Source: Kocuria turfanensis
Lineage (GTDB): Bacteria; Actinomycetota; Actinomycetes; Actinomycetales; Micrococcaceae
Reading direction: 5' to 3'
DNA: 64,000 bases
NCBI RefSeq assembly: GCF_001580365.1
Contig: NZ_CP014480.1
Coordinates: forward strand, 2,696,961 to 2,760,960
Positions within the stretch are counted from its first letter, which is position 1; the number at the start of each line of letters is the position of its first letter. The notes under the pieces were generated by a model. It did not search any database. It worked only from the letters and a program-made list of their open reading frames with translations, and was not told the DNA's origin. A program made the translations under genes and the position numbers. This document shows positions 9,905-18,338 of this stretch, piece after piece.

Positions 9905-9961
9905 ACGTCTCACCCTAGGAAGGGGCTTCGATGCCTGTCCAAGCCCATTTGTGAATGAGTT
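9905..9961 (-). promoter_or_regulatory. kdgD promoter with LysR-type element shared with tctC
   Basis: On the minus strand TTGGAC (9942-9937) is followed after 19 bases by TAGGGT (9917-9912). Bases 9929-9949 are the exact reverse complement of 10904-10924 in front of tctC, and partial identity continues on both sides (ACTCA upstream, CTTCCTAG downstream). The match covers the likely -35 and regulator-binding area, so both operons are probably read by the same factor. The LysR gene lying between them is the obvious candidate. Confidence 0.7.
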
Positions 9962-9989
9962 GATGCTGCGAAGGTATTGAGCAGGGCGC

Positions 9990-10877
9990 TCAGTGCAGCT
10001 GCGTGCGCAGCAGCTCCAGCAGGTGGTGCAGGGCGGGGTTCCGGGAGTGGCGGTCCCACAGGGCGTGCAGCTCCACCGAGTCCGTGGAGCTGCTGGAGAG
10101 CCGGAGGTAGGCGACCCCGGGGATGCCGAGCAGGCGGGCGGACTCGGGGACGAAGGCGAGCCCGCGGCCGGCGGCCACGAGCGCCACCATGGTGAGGATC
10201 TGGCTGACGGTGTGGACGACGTTGCGGTGCTCCACCTCCACGAGCCGCACCACGTGGTCGTAGAAGTACCGCGCCTTGGTGGGGGAGTGCATGATCAGCG
10301 GCAGGTCCTTGAGGTCCGCCGAGGTGACGGGCCGCTTGAGCGCGGTCAGGGGATGGTCTGCCGGGGCGGCCACGAGGAGGTCCTCGGCGAGCAGCAGCTG
10401 GGACTCGAAGACGTCCGTGTCGAAGGGCGGGCGGGCCAGCCCGAGGTCGAGGTCCCCGTCCTGCAGGGCGTGCAGCTGCTCCCCGGTCACCAGCTCCTGC
10501 AGGTTGACGTCGACGTCCGGCAGCACCTGTTCGATCTCGCTCAGCAGCGGCCCCAGCAGGCTGAAGCCGGAGGCGGCCGTGAAGCCGATCCGCAGCACTC
10601 CCGACCGCCCGGCCGCGATCCGGCGCGCGAGCAGGGGGGCGCGGTCGGCGGCGACCACCAGCTTGCGCGACTCCACCAGGAAGGCCCGCCCGGCGGCGGT
10701 CAGGGCCACGCGGCGGTTGTCCCGCTCCAGCAGCTCCACCCCGAGCGTCTTCTCCAGCTTCTGGATCTGCCGGCTCAGCGGGGGCTGGGTCATGTTGAGC
10801 CGCGCGGCGGCGCGGCCGAAGTGCAGCTCCTCCGCGACGGCGATGAAGCTGCGGGCCTGGTCAAGGGTGAACATCAT
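9990..10877 (-). CDS. LysR-family transcriptional regulator
   Basis: This 295-residue LysR protein has a winged helix-turn-helix in residues 1-60 ([22 protein letters not shown]) and a substrate-sensing domain behind it. Two adjacent methionines can serve as start; I keep the first. It lies between the glucarate operon (same direction, 131 bases downstream) and tctCBA (divergent, 156 bases). Identical 21-base promoter elements face both neighbours, and the tctC copy lies directly in front of its own start, the classic LysR autoregulatory arrangement. A sugar diacid or its keto-deoxy product is a likely co-inducer; this is inference. Confidence 0.93.
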   Translation of the reverse strand: MMFTLDQARSFIAVAEELHFGRAAARLNMTQPPLSRQIQKLEKTLGVELLERDNRRVALTAAGRAFLVESRKLVVAADRAPLLARRIAAGRSGVLRIGFTAASGFSLLGPLLSEIEQVLPDVDVNLQELVTGEQLHALQDGDLDLGLARPPFDTDVFESQLLLAEDLLVAAPADHPLTALKRPVTSADLKDLPLIMHSPTKARYFYDHVVRLVEVEHRNVVHTVSQILTMVALVAAGRGLAFVPESARLLGIPGVAYLRLSSSSTDSVELHALWDRHSRNPALHHLLELLRTQLH

Positions 10878-10890
10878 GTCCTTCGGGTAT

Positions 10891-10941
10891 TACTCAATGC
10901 ACGAATGGGCTTGGACAGGCATCGTAGTCTCTTCCTAGTCT
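10891..10941 (+). promoter_or_regulatory. tctC promoter with LysR-type element
   Basis: TTGGAC (10911-10916) and TAGTCT (10936-10941) are 19 bases apart, the same spacing as in the kdgD promoter. Bases 10904-10924 repeat the kdgD element exactly in inverse orientation, and CTTCCTAG is kept at the same distance. The element begins 14 bases before the LysR start, so it can also govern lysR. Confidence 0.7.
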
Positions 10942-10957
10942 CAAGTCTCACATCGCC

Positions 10958-10973
10958 TGTGACTGCACTCACA
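10958..10973. promoter_or_regulatory. CRP/GlxR-type site in the tctC leader
   Basis: TGTGACTGCACTCACA matches the actinobacterial CRP/GlxR consensus TGTGA-N6-TCACA exactly. It lies just downstream of the predicted -10, a position where a bound regulator would more likely repress than activate. It could instead serve an unrecognised second promoter. Confidence 0.6.
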
Positions 10974-11033
10974 GCACCGCGTTCCCGGCGGGTCCGCCGG
11001 AGCGCCCCGCCCCTCTCTGCGTCAGGAGCTCCC

Positions 11034-12035
11034 ATGAACAAGACATCGCTGCGCCAGGTCCTGGTCGGCGCGACCGCGGCGACCTCGCTGCTCGCCCTCA
11101 CCGCCTGCGGGGGCAACGTCGGCGCCGGGTCCGCGGACGCCGGCCAGGAGTTCCCCTCCGAGCCGATCACCCTGACCGTCGGCCAGGCGGCGGGCGGCTC
11201 CACCGACCTCATCGCCCGTGCCGTGGCCGACGCCGCCACCGAGGACCTCGGGGTCCCCGTGCCGGTCGTGAACCAGCCCGGCGCCAACGGCGCCCTCGCC
11301 ACCCAGGAGGTCGCCGGCGCGGCGCCCGACGGGCAGAACCTGGTGCTGCTCAACGCCTCGCTGATCACCATCACCCCCCTGGCCGTGGGGGAGGAGGAAG
11401 CGGTGTCCCTGGACGACCTCGAGGTGCTCAAGGGGCTCTCCCAGGACGACTACGTCATGGTGGCGAGCAGCGAGTCCGGGTTCGAGAACCTCCAGGACGT
11501 GGAGAACGCGTCCGGCTCCTTCAGCTACGGCACCACCGGCGTGGGCACCGGCTCCCAGCTCGCCCAGACCGTGCTGTTCGCCCAGGCCGACATCACCGGC
11601 ACCGAGGTGCCCTTCGACTCCGGCGCCCCGGCGCTGACCGCCGTGCTCGGCGACCAGGTGCAGGTGGCCACGGTCCAGCTGGGCGAGGCGAAGCCGCAGA
11701 TCGACGCCGGGGAGGTGACGCCCATCGTGGTGTTCTCGAAGGAGCGCAACGAGTTCCTGCCCGACGTGCCCACCGCGGTGGAGTCCGGCTACGACGTCCC
11801 CGTCTCCCAGTACCGTGCCGTGGCCGCCCCCGAGGGACTGCCGGAGGACGTCAAGGCCCGTCTGGTCGAGGCCTTCGACGCCGCCGTGGCCTCGGAGTCC
11901 TACCAGGACTTCAACGAGCAGAACCTGCTCACCCCGTGGGAGGTCTCCGGCGAGGAGGTCGAGCAGGAGTGGACCGAGCTGGCCGACCGCTACCAGCAGC
12001 TCGTCGAGGAGCACGACATCTCCCTCGCCGAGTAG
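11034..12035 (+). CDS. tctC: Tripartite tricarboxylate transporter substrate-binding lipoprotein
   Basis: This extracytoplasmic receptor of a TTT (tripartite tricarboxylate transporter) system has 333 residues. It starts with a lipoprotein signal ending in LTAC (Cys 25), which is followed by a Bug-family binding fold (VGQAAGGSTDLIARAVA... and NQPGANGALATQEVAG). AGGAG precedes the ATG at 11034. It is the first gene of the tctC-tctB-tctA-usp operon. TTT systems import citrate or other di- and tricarboxylates. Because the promoter element is shared with the glucarate operon, uptake of a sugar diacid such as glucarate is the likely job here, though the ligand cannot be read from sequence. Confidence 0.93.
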   Translation: MNKTSLRQVLVGATAATSLLALTACGGNVGAGSADAGQEFPSEPITLTVGQAAGGSTDLIARAVADAATEDLGVPVPVVNQPGANGALATQEVAGAAPDGQNLVLLNASLITITPLAVGEEEAVSLDDLEVLKGLSQDDYVMVASSESGFENLQDVENASGSFSYGTTGVGTGSQLAQTVLFAQADITGTEVPFDSGAPALTAVLGDQVQVATVQLGEAKPQIDAGEVTPIVVFSKERNEFLPDVPTAVESGYDVPVSQYRAVAAPEGLPEDVKARLVEAFDAAVASESYQDFNEQNLLTPWEVSGEEVEQEWTELADRYQQLVEEHDISLAE

Positions 12036-12091
12036 GCGGACGCGAAGGACCCCGCGCCGCCATGACGACCACCATCCCCAGGAGCGCCTCC

Positions 12092-12652
12092 ATGAAACCT
12101 TCCCGCACGGCCGACCACGCCTCCGTCGCCGAGGTCCTCGTCGACGAGGACGCCGCCGCCGAGGACCTCACCCCGGAGCAGCTCGCCGCCGAGTGGGAGG
12201 CCGAGGGCCCGCCGCCCGGCGGCCGGGCGGCGGCGCTCGGGTCGACCCTGGTGGTCACGGTGCTGGCCGCCGCGGCGGCGCTGCTGTCCCTGGGCATGGG
12301 ACTGGGCACCCCTCAGCAGCCGGGCCCGGGCCTGTGGCCGTTCCTGGTCAGCGTGGCGGCCGTGGTGATCGGGCTGGCCCACCTCGTCACGGGGCGGCGC
12401 GGGGGTGAGGGCGAGAAGTTCACCCGGGAGTCGCTGCTGGCCGTCCACGGCCTCGTGACGCTGGTCGGGCTGGTGCTGCTCATGCCCGTGATCGGGTTCG
12501 AGATCCCCGCCCTGCTCCTGTCCTTCGTCTGGATGAAGTTCCTGGGCGGTGAGACGTGGCGGGCGGCGACGCTCTACTCGGTCCTCGTCGTCGTCGCGTT
12601 CTATCTGATCTTCATCTCCGCCCTCGGCACGTCGATCCCGCACCTGTTCTGA
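12092..12652 (+). CDS. tctB: Tripartite tricarboxylate transporter small membrane subunit
   Basis: This 186-residue protein has an acidic cytoplasmic N-terminus of about 45 residues and then four hydrophobic segments, the TctB pattern. Its role is structural: it pairs with the large TctA channel subunit. I prefer ATG 12092 because AGGAG lies seven bases upstream; an in-frame ATG at 12062 (with GAAGGA further away) would add ten residues. It lies between tctC and tctA in one operon. TctB proteins diverge strongly, so position and topology are the main evidence. Confidence 0.88.
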   Translation: MKPSRTADHASVAEVLVDEDAAAEDLTPEQLAAEWEAEGPPPGGRAAALGSTLVVTVLAAAAALLSLGMGLGTPQQPGPGLWPFLVSVAAVVIGLAHLVTGRRGGEGEKFTRESLLAVHGLVTLVGLVLLMPVIGFEIPALLLSFVWMKFLGGETWRAATLYSVLVVVAFYLIFISALGTSIPHLF

Positions 12653-12692
12653 CGGCCGCCGCTCCCGGCGGCCACCGACCAAAGGCTCCCGC

Positions 12693-14240
12693 ATGGACTT
12701 CCTGCAACCCGCCCTGGACGGCTTCGGCGTCGTCCTCCAGCCGACCAACCTCCTGTACTGCCTGCTCGGCGTGGTCATCGGCATGCTGATCGGCGTGCTG
12801 CCGGGCCTCGGCCCGGCCGCGACCATCGCCATCCTGCTGCCGCTGACCTACGGCATCGAACCGGTCACGGCGATCATCATGCTCGCCGGCATCTTCTACG
12901 GCGCCCAGTACGGCGGCACGATCACCTCGGTGCTGCTCCGGCTGCCCGGCGAGGCCAGCTCCGTGGTCACCGTCTTCGACGGCTACATGATGGCCAAGCA
13001 GGGCCGGGCCGGCACCGCCCTGGGCATCGCCGCGATCGGGTCCTTCGTCGGCGGCACCGTCGCCATCGTCGGCCTGACGTTCCTCGCCCCGGTGGTGGCC
13101 GGCTTCGCCCTCGACTTCGGTCCGCCCGAGTACACGGCCCTGGCCCTGCTCGGGATCCTGCTGGTGGCGACCATCAGCAACGGCAACAAGGCCAAGGCCC
13201 TCATCGCCGCCTGCTTCGGGCTGCTGCTGGCCACGGTGGGCCGGGACGTCTTCACCGGGGCCGAGCGGCTGACGTTCGGCAACCTCAACCTCGCCGACGG
13301 CATCGACTTCGTGCCCGTCGCGATGGGCCTGTTCGGCCTGGGCGAGATCCTGCACAACCTGGAGGAGCGCCACCGGGCCGCCAAGGCCCCCGACAGGGTC
13401 TCCAACGTCTGGCCCTCCCGGGCGGACCTCAAGCAGTCCTCCGGGGCCATCGGCCGCGGGTCCGTCCTGGGCTTCTTCCTCGGCATCCTCCCCGGCGGCG
13501 GCGCCACGATCTCCTCGATGGCCGCCTACGCGATGGAGAAGAAGCGCGCCAGGCAGCCCGAACGGTTCGGCAGGGGAGCGGTCGAGGGCGTGGCCGGACC
13601 CGAGACGGCCAACAACGCCGCGGCCACGAGCTCCTTCATCCCGCTGCTCACCCTGGGCATCCCGGCGAACGCCACGATGGCCCTGATGTTCGGCGCCCTG
13701 CTGATCCAGGGCGTCACGCCCGGCCCCCAGCTCGTCCAGCAGGACCCGGAGCTGTTCTGGGGCGTCGTCAACTCGATGTACATCGGCAACATCCTGCTGC
13801 TGATCATGTCGATCCCGCTGATCGGGATCTTCGTGCGCATCCTGCGGGTGCGGGGCGCCATCCTGGCCCCCATCACGGTCCTCATCACGATGCTGGGCGC
13901 CTACACCATCAACAACTCGATGTTCGACGTCATGCTGGTGGTGGTGTTCGGCGCCATCGGCTACCTCATGAAGAAGTACGGGTTCGAGCCGGGCCCGCTG
14001 GTGCTGGCCTTCGTCCTCGGCTCCCTGCTGGAGTCCAACCTGCGCCGGTCCCTGCTGGTCTTCGAGGGCGACGCCACCGGCTTCTTCACCCGGCCCATCT
14101 CGGCGACCCTGCTGCTGCTGTTCGTGCTGGTCGCCGTTCTGCCCCTCGTCCAGTCCGCCGTGCGGCGCCGCCGGTCCCCCGGATCCTCCGCGGAGCCCGC
14201 CGGCGACGCCGATCGCACCCCCGTCAAGGAGAACGCATGA
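12693..14240 (+). CDS. tctA: Tripartite tricarboxylate transporter large membrane subunit
   Basis: This 515-residue permease has the TctA hallmark near residues 32-50 (VLPGLGPAATIAILLP) and about eleven to twelve hydrophobic segments. It forms the transport path, driven by an ion gradient, and takes substrate from TctC. AAAGG precedes the ATG. The C-terminal hydrophilic tail runs directly into the next gene: its TGA overlaps the ATG of the universal stress protein gene (ATGA). Confidence 0.95.
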   Translation: MDFLQPALDGFGVVLQPTNLLYCLLGVVIGMLIGVLPGLGPAATIAILLPLTYGIEPVTAIIMLAGIFYGAQYGGTITSVLLRLPGEASSVVTVFDGYMMAKQGRAGTALGIAAIGSFVGGTVAIVGLTFLAPVVAGFALDFGPPEYTALALLGILLVATISNGNKAKALIAACFGLLLATVGRDVFTGAERLTFGNLNLADGIDFVPVAMGLFGLGEILHNLEERHRAAKAPDRVSNVWPSRADLKQSSGAIGRGSVLGFFLGILPGGGATISSMAAYAMEKKRARQPERFGRGAVEGVAGPETANNAAATSSFIPLLTLGIPANATMALMFGALLIQGVTPGPQLVQQDPELFWGVVNSMYIGNILLLIMSIPLIGIFVRILRVRGAILAPITVLITMLGAYTINNSMFDVMLVVVFGAIGYLMKKYGFEPGPLVLAFVLGSLLESNLRRSLLVFEGDATGFFTRPISATLLLLFVLVAVLPLVQSAVRRRRSPGSSAEPAGDADRTPVKENA

Positions 14241-14641
14241 GCATCCTGGTTGGTTACGTCCCCACCCCCGTCGGAGAGGCCGCCGTCCGGGCGGCCGTCG
14301 AGGAGGCCAGCCTCCGCGAGGAGCCGCTGCTGGTCGTCAACTCGGTCCGGGAGGGCGCCCTGGCGGACCCGACCGTGGCCTCCGACGACGACCTCCGGCG
14401 CGTCACGGACGCCGCGGCCGCCGCCGGGGTGGACTGCACCGTCCTGCAGCCGTCCCACCGCAGCGACCTGGCCGAGGAGATCCTCGACCTCGCCCGCGAG
14501 CACGACGTGTCCCGGATCGTCATCGGGCTGCGCCAGCGCACGCAGGTGGGCAAGTTCATCATGGGCTCCCACGCCCAGCGGATCCTGCTGCAGGCGGACC
14601 GTCCGGTCCTGGCCGTCAAGGCCCCCGACGCGCACCTCTGA
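14237..14641 (+). CDS. Universal stress protein (UspA family)
   Basis: This single-domain UspA-fold protein has 134 residues. It begins with the first strand (SILVGYVPTPVGEAAVRAAVEEA) and ends with the nucleotide-binding-type segment (RIVIGLRQRTQVGKFIMGSHAQRILLQADRPVLAVK), which has the G-2x-G-9x-G layout of ATP-binding Usp proteins. Overlap of its start with the tctA stop shows it belongs to the transporter operon. Usp domains are often linked to secondary transporters, where a regulatory role for the ATP or AMP state is suspected. A hairpin terminator follows. Confidence 0.9.
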   Translation: MSILVGYVPTPVGEAAVRAAVEEASLREEPLLVVNSVREGALADPTVASDDDLRRVTDAAAAAGVDCTVLQPSHRSDLAEEILDLAREHDVSRIVIGLRQRTQVGKFIMGSHAQRILLQADRPVLAVKAPDAHL

Positions 14642-14657
14642 GCACCCGCGGTCGCCC

Positions 14658-14697
14658 CGAGGCGCCGCTGCCGGCCCGTGCCGGCGGCGGCGCCTCG
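14658..14697. terminator. Bidirectional hairpin terminator between usp and lacI
   Basis: An 18-base stem (14658-14675 with 14680-14697, one T-G wobble) with a four-base loop lies between the convergent stop codons at 14641 and 14711. It has no U-tract, which is common in high-GC actinobacteria. Confidence 0.7.
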
Positions 14698-14710
14698 CCC
14701 GTTCCGCGGG

Positions 14711-15709
14711 TCAGGCGCTCTCGCGCCGCACGAGCTCGCCGACGACGTGCTCCACCCGGGGGGCGTCGCCGCTGAGCGCGATGTCCGCGGCCGTCTCCCC
14801 GATCTCCTCCAGCGGGAAGCGGACCGTGGTCAGTCCCGGGGCGAAGTCCCGCAGGTTCGGGATGTCGTCGAACCCGGCCACCCAGAGGTCCTCGGGCACG
14901 TGCAGCCCCGCGTGCCGCAGGGCCGCGATCGCGCCGAGGGCCATGACGTCGTTGGCGGCGACGAGCGTGAGCCCGCGCAGCCCCTCGGCACCGACGCGCG
15001 CGACGAGGTCCCGGACCGACTCGTAGCCGCCCTCGCTGTCGAAGCCGTGCACGGTCTCCACCTCGGCCGCCAGTCCCGCCCTGGTCAGGGCCGCCCGGAA
15101 CCCCGCCCGCCGCTCGGCCGCCGTGGTCAGGTCGTCCGGCCCGCCGAGGAAGGCGAACCGGGTCCGCCCGGCCTCGACCAGCATGCCGGTCAGGTCCGAC
15201 CCCGCGCTGCGGTTGTCGATGGTGACCGCTCCGGCGCCCTCCAGCCAGTCCTGGCCGATGGTCACCACGCGGCCGCCGTTCCTCTGGTACCGCTCGAGCT
15301 CCGCGAGCAGCCGCGGGTCGATGCTCTCCCGGCGTGAGCCGGCCATGATGATGGCGTCGGTGCGGTGGGCGGCGAAGGCGGACACCGCGTCGAGCTGGTC
15401 GGTGCCGCTGGTCGCGGCCAGCAGCAGCTGGTGCCGGTGGGTCCGGGCCCGGCGCTGCACCCCCTTGGCGATCGACGAGAAGTAGGGGTCGGCGATGTCG
15501 TGCACGACGAGCCCGACGAGCCCGGTGGTGGAGCGGGCCAGCGCCTGGGCCTGCGCGTTGGCCACGTAGCCGAGGGTCTCCGCGGCCAGGCGCACGCGCT
15601 CCGCGATCTCCTCCGCCGGCCGCCGGTCCGAGCCGTTGAGCACCCGGGAGGCCGTGGCCAGGGACACCCCGGCCTGCCGCGCCACCTGGGACAGGGTCAC
15701 TGCGCTCAT
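14711..15709 (-). CDS. LacI-family regulator of the 15-36 kb catabolic regulon
   Basis: This 332-residue repressor carries a helix-turn-helix at about residues 5-26 (LSQVARQAGVSLATASRVLNGS) and a sugar-binding-protein-like sensor with VGLVVHDIADPYFSSIAKG and GFDDIPNLRDFAPGLTTVRFP. ATG 15709 begins at the DNA-binding domain; the longer frame to 15805 enters the promoter. It diverges from the dehydrogenase operon across a perfect GGAAAGCGCTTTCC palindrome. The same motif occurs at three more promoters up to 35 kb, so this protein probably controls the whole block and itself. The inducer is unknown. Confidence 0.92.
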   Translation of the reverse strand: MSAVTLSQVARQAGVSLATASRVLNGSDRRPAEEIAERVRLAAETLGYVANAQAQALARSTTGLVGLVVHDIADPYFSSIAKGVQRRARTHRHQLLLAATSGTDQLDAVSAFAAHRTDAIIMAGSRRESIDPRLLAELERYQRNGGRVVTIGQDWLEGAGAVTIDNRSAGSDLTGMLVEAGRTRFAFLGGPDDLTTAAERRAGFRAALTRAGLAAEVETVHGFDSEGGYESVRDLVARVGAEGLRGLTLVAANDVMALGAIAALRHAGLHVPEDLWVAGFDDIPNLRDFAPGLTTVRFPLEEIGETAADIALSGDAPRVEHVVGELVRRESA

Positions 15710-15780
15710 CGTGCGGTCCTGCTTCCTCCCCGCTGCCGTCGGGCCTCTGGTGTCGTCGCCCGTGAAGTCCGGGCCGCGAA

Positions 15781-15828
15781 TGTGTTGACAGTCACACTGA
15801 GGCAACTCTAGAGTGGAAAGCGCTTTCC
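15781..15828 (+). promoter_or_regulatory. Promoter, CRP-like site and LacI operator for the DUF993 operon
   Basis: TTGACA (15785-15790), an 18-base spacer and TAGAGT (15809-15814) form the promoter. The perfect palindrome GGAAAGCGCTTTCC (15815-15828) follows directly, so a bound repressor would block initiation. TGTGTTGACAGTCACA (15781-15796), a CRP/GlxR-like site with one mismatch, overlaps the -35. The unit may also serve the divergent lacI gene. Confidence 0.8.
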
Positions 15829-15858
15829 TGCAAATTCCCCAACCGTTTGGAGTGGACG

Positions 15859-17088
15859 ATGTCCCAACCCCGAGTCCTACGCATCGCCATGAACGGCGTC
15901 ACCGGCCGCATGGGCTACCGGCAGCACCTGCTGCGCTCGATCCTGCCCATCCGGGACCAGGGCGGGATCACGCTGCCCGACGGCAGCCGCGTCACCGTCG
16001 AGCCGATCCTCGTGGGCCGCAGCGCCGCGAAGCTCGAGGAGCTGGCCCGCCGGCACGGGGTCGAGCGCTGGAGCACCGATCTCGACGCCCTCATCGCCGA
16101 CCCCACGGTGGACATCGTCTTCGACGCCTCCATGACCAGCCTGCGCGCGAGCACCCTCCGGAAGGCCATGTCCGCCGGCAAGCACGTGTTCACCGAGAAG
16201 CCGACCGCCGAGACGCTGCGGGAGGCCGTGGAGCTCGCGCGCGTCGGCCGCGAGAGCGGGGTGACCGCCGGGGTCGTCCACGACAAGCTCTACCTGCCCG
16301 GGCTGGTGAAGCTGCGCCGGCTGGTGGACGAGGGCTTCTTCGGCCGGATCCTCTCCGTGCGCGGGGAGTTCGGGTACTGGGTCTTCGAGGGCGAGCACCA
16401 GGAGGCCCAGCGCCCCTCGTGGAACTACCGGCGCGAGGACGGCGGGTCGATGACCACGGACATGTACTGCCACTGGAACTACGTCCTGGAGGGGATCGTG
16501 GGCCCGGTGCGCTCGGTCACCTCCAAGGCGGTGACGCACATCCCCGCCCGCTGGGACGAGCAGGGCCACGAGTACCCGGCCACCGCCGACGACGCCGCCT
16601 ACGGCGTCTTCGAGTGCGAGACGCCCGCCGGGGACCCCGTGATCGCGCAGATCAACTCCTCCTGGGCCGTGCGCGTGTACCGCGACGAGCTCGTGGAGTT
16701 CCAGGTCGACGGCACGCACGGCTCGGCCGTCGCCGGGCTGACCAAGTGCGTCGCCCAGCAGCGCGCCCACACGCCCAAGCCGGTGTGGAACCCGGACCTG
16801 CCCGTCACCGAGTCCTTCCGCGACCAGTGGCTGGAGGTGCCCGCCAACGCCGAGCTGGACAACGGCTTCAAGGCGCAGTGGGAAGAGTTCCTCGCGGACG
16901 TCGTCGCCGGGCGCGAGCACCGCTTCGGCCTGCTCTCGGCCGCCCGCGGCGTCCAGCTCGCGGAGCTGGGCCTGCAGTCCTCGGCCGAGCGCCGCACCAT
17001 CGACATCCCGGAGCTGGACCTCACCGCGGAGGCCGGCCGGGGCGCGGACCGGACGGCGGACCCCGAGGCCGCCGGAGCGCTCCGGTGA
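15859..17088 (+). CDS. Gfo/Idh/MocA-family oxidoreductase
   Basis: This 409-residue NAD(P)-dependent dehydrogenase has a Rossmann N-terminus (AMNGVTGRMG, about residues 10-19) and the EKP motif (FTEKP, residues 111-115). The second half has HDKLYLPGLVKLRRLVDEGFFG and a C-terminal catalytic and oligomerisation domain. These enzymes oxidise or reduce sugars, inositols or sugar-derived ketones. I chose ATG 15859 for the Rossmann start and the GGAG upstream. It is the first gene behind the LacI operator and overlaps the DUF993 gene (GTGA). The dehydrogenase, DUF993 and TIM-barrel isomerase set suggests oxidation of a sugar before cleavage. The substrate is unknown. Confidence 0.9.
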   Translation: MSQPRVLRIAMNGVTGRMGYRQHLLRSILPIRDQGGITLPDGSRVTVEPILVGRSAAKLEELARRHGVERWSTDLDALIADPTVDIVFDASMTSLRASTLRKAMSAGKHVFTEKPTAETLREAVELARVGRESGVTAGVVHDKLYLPGLVKLRRLVDEGFFGRILSVRGEFGYWVFEGEHQEAQRPSWNYRREDGGSMTTDMYCHWNYVLEGIVGPVRSVTSKAVTHIPARWDEQGHEYPATADDAAYGVFECETPAGDPVIAQINSSWAVRVYRDELVEFQVDGTHGSAVAGLTKCVAQQRAHTPKPVWNPDLPVTESFRDQWLEVPANAELDNGFKAQWEEFLADVVAGREHRFGLLSAARGVQLAELGLQSSAERRTIDIPELDLTAEAGRGADRTADPEAAGALR

Positions 17089-18338
17089 CCGCCGTGCACC
17101 TGCCGGACGGCGCCGGCTCCCGCACCGAGCACGTGCTCGCCGAACCGGGGGCCTGGCCCCGCCCGCAGGCGCCGATCGGCTCGCGGCGGGCCTATGCCGC
17201 GGCGCACGTCGTGCCGCACGTCCTCGCCGACAACACCCCCGGGGCGCCGGCGCAGCTGGACTGGGACGCGACCCTGGGCTTCCGGCACGACGTCTGGTCC
17301 TACGGGCTGGGCGTGGCCGACGCCATGGACACCGCCCAGCGGGGCATGGGCCTGGACTGGCCCGCCACCCAGGAGCTGATCCGCCGCTCCACCGCCGAGG
17401 CGGCCGCCGCGCTGACCGCCGGGCACCCGGGCCTGCGGGGCCGCACGGTGCGCGACCTCATCGCGTGCGGGGCCGGCACGGACCAGCTGGACCCGGCGGG
17501 GATCGCCCCGGGCGAGGCGGGGCTGCGCGCCGTCGAGGCCGCCTACCGGGAGCAGCTGGCGGTCGTGGAGGGCGCCGGGGCCAAGGTCGTGCTCATGGCC
17601 TCCCGGGCGCTGGTGCGCGCCGCGCGCGGCGCGGAGGACTACCTGCGGGTCTACACCGGCCTGCTGGACGAGGTCCGGCACCCAGTGGTGCTGCACTGGC
17701 TCGGCACGATGTTCGACCCGGCCCTCACCGGGTACTGGGGCAGCGAGGAGGTCGAGGCCGCCACGGAGACGTTCCTGCAGCTGATCCGGTCCCGCCCGGA
17801 CAAGGTCGACGGCGTCAAGGTCTCCCTGCTGGACGCCGGGCACGAGACCCGGCTGCGGGCAGCCCTGCCGGACGGGGTCCGCCTCTACACCGGGGACGAC
17901 TTCAACTACCCCGAGCTCGTCCACGGCGACGGCACCCGGCACTCCGACGCCCTGCTGGGCATCTTCGCCGGCATCTACCCGGCCGCCTCCACCGCCCTGC
18001 AGGCCTACGACGACGGGCAGCCGGACCGGGCGCGGGCGATCCTCGACTCCACGGAGGCCCTCGGGCGCCACGTCTTCGGCGCCCCGACCTTCTACTACAA
18101 GTCCGGCATCGCCTTCCTCTCCTGGCTCAACGGGCACCAGCCCGGCTACCAGATGGTCGGCGGCCTCCACTCCGGGCGCTCGGTGCCGCACCTCGTGCGG
18201 GTCTTCCAGCTGGCCGACCGCGCCGGGCTGCTGCTCGACCCCGAGCTGGCGGCCCGGCGGATGGGCGCCTTCCTGGACGTCGCCGGAGCCGGGGCTCCGG
18301 CCCTGGTCCCGGCCGGCGGCGCGGGAGGTGCGGCGTGA
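17085..18338 (+). CDS. DUF993 family protein (TIM-barrel, aldolase-like)
   Basis: This 417-residue protein is recognisable as DUF993, a family related in fold to dihydrodipicolinate synthase-type lyases but without an assigned reaction that I know of. Visible landmarks are an internal GVADAMDTAQRGMGLDW, then VVLHWLGTMFDPALTGYWG, KVDGVKVSLLDAGHE and LYTGDDFNYPEL. The lysine in KVDGVKVSLLD lies where a Schiff-base lysine would be expected in an aldolase, but this is inference. The GTG start overlaps the previous stop, and the gene in turn overlaps the isomerase gene (GTGA), so three products are probably made together. Cleavage of the oxidised sugar is a reasonable hypothesis. Confidence 0.85.
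   Translation: MTAVHLPDGAGSRTEHVLAEPGAWPRPQAPIGSRRAYAAAHVVPHVLADNTPGAPAQLDWDATLGFRHDVWSYGLGVADAMDTAQRGMGLDWPATQELIRRSTAEAAAALTAGHPGLRGRTVRDLIACGAGTDQLDPAGIAPGEAGLRAVEAAYREQLAVVEGAGAKVVLMASRALVRAARGAEDYLRVYTGLLDEVRHPVVLHWLGTMFDPALTGYWGSEEVEAATETFLQLIRSRPDKVDGVKVSLLDAGHETRLRAALPDGVRLYTGDDFNYPELVHGDGTRHSDALLGIFAGIYPAASTALQAYDDGQPDRARAILDSTEALGRHVFGAPTFYYKSGIAFLSWLNGHQPGYQMVGGLHSGRSVPHLVRVFQLADRAGLLLDPELAARRMGAFLDVAGAGAPALVPAGGAGGAA

Noticed and set aside
7294..9918. An 874-codon open frame on the plus strand opposite the glucarate operon
   Set aside because: It is antisense to three well-recognised enzymes; its translation is rich in Gly, Arg, Val and His with no family resemblance. Long shadow frames are usual at this GC content.
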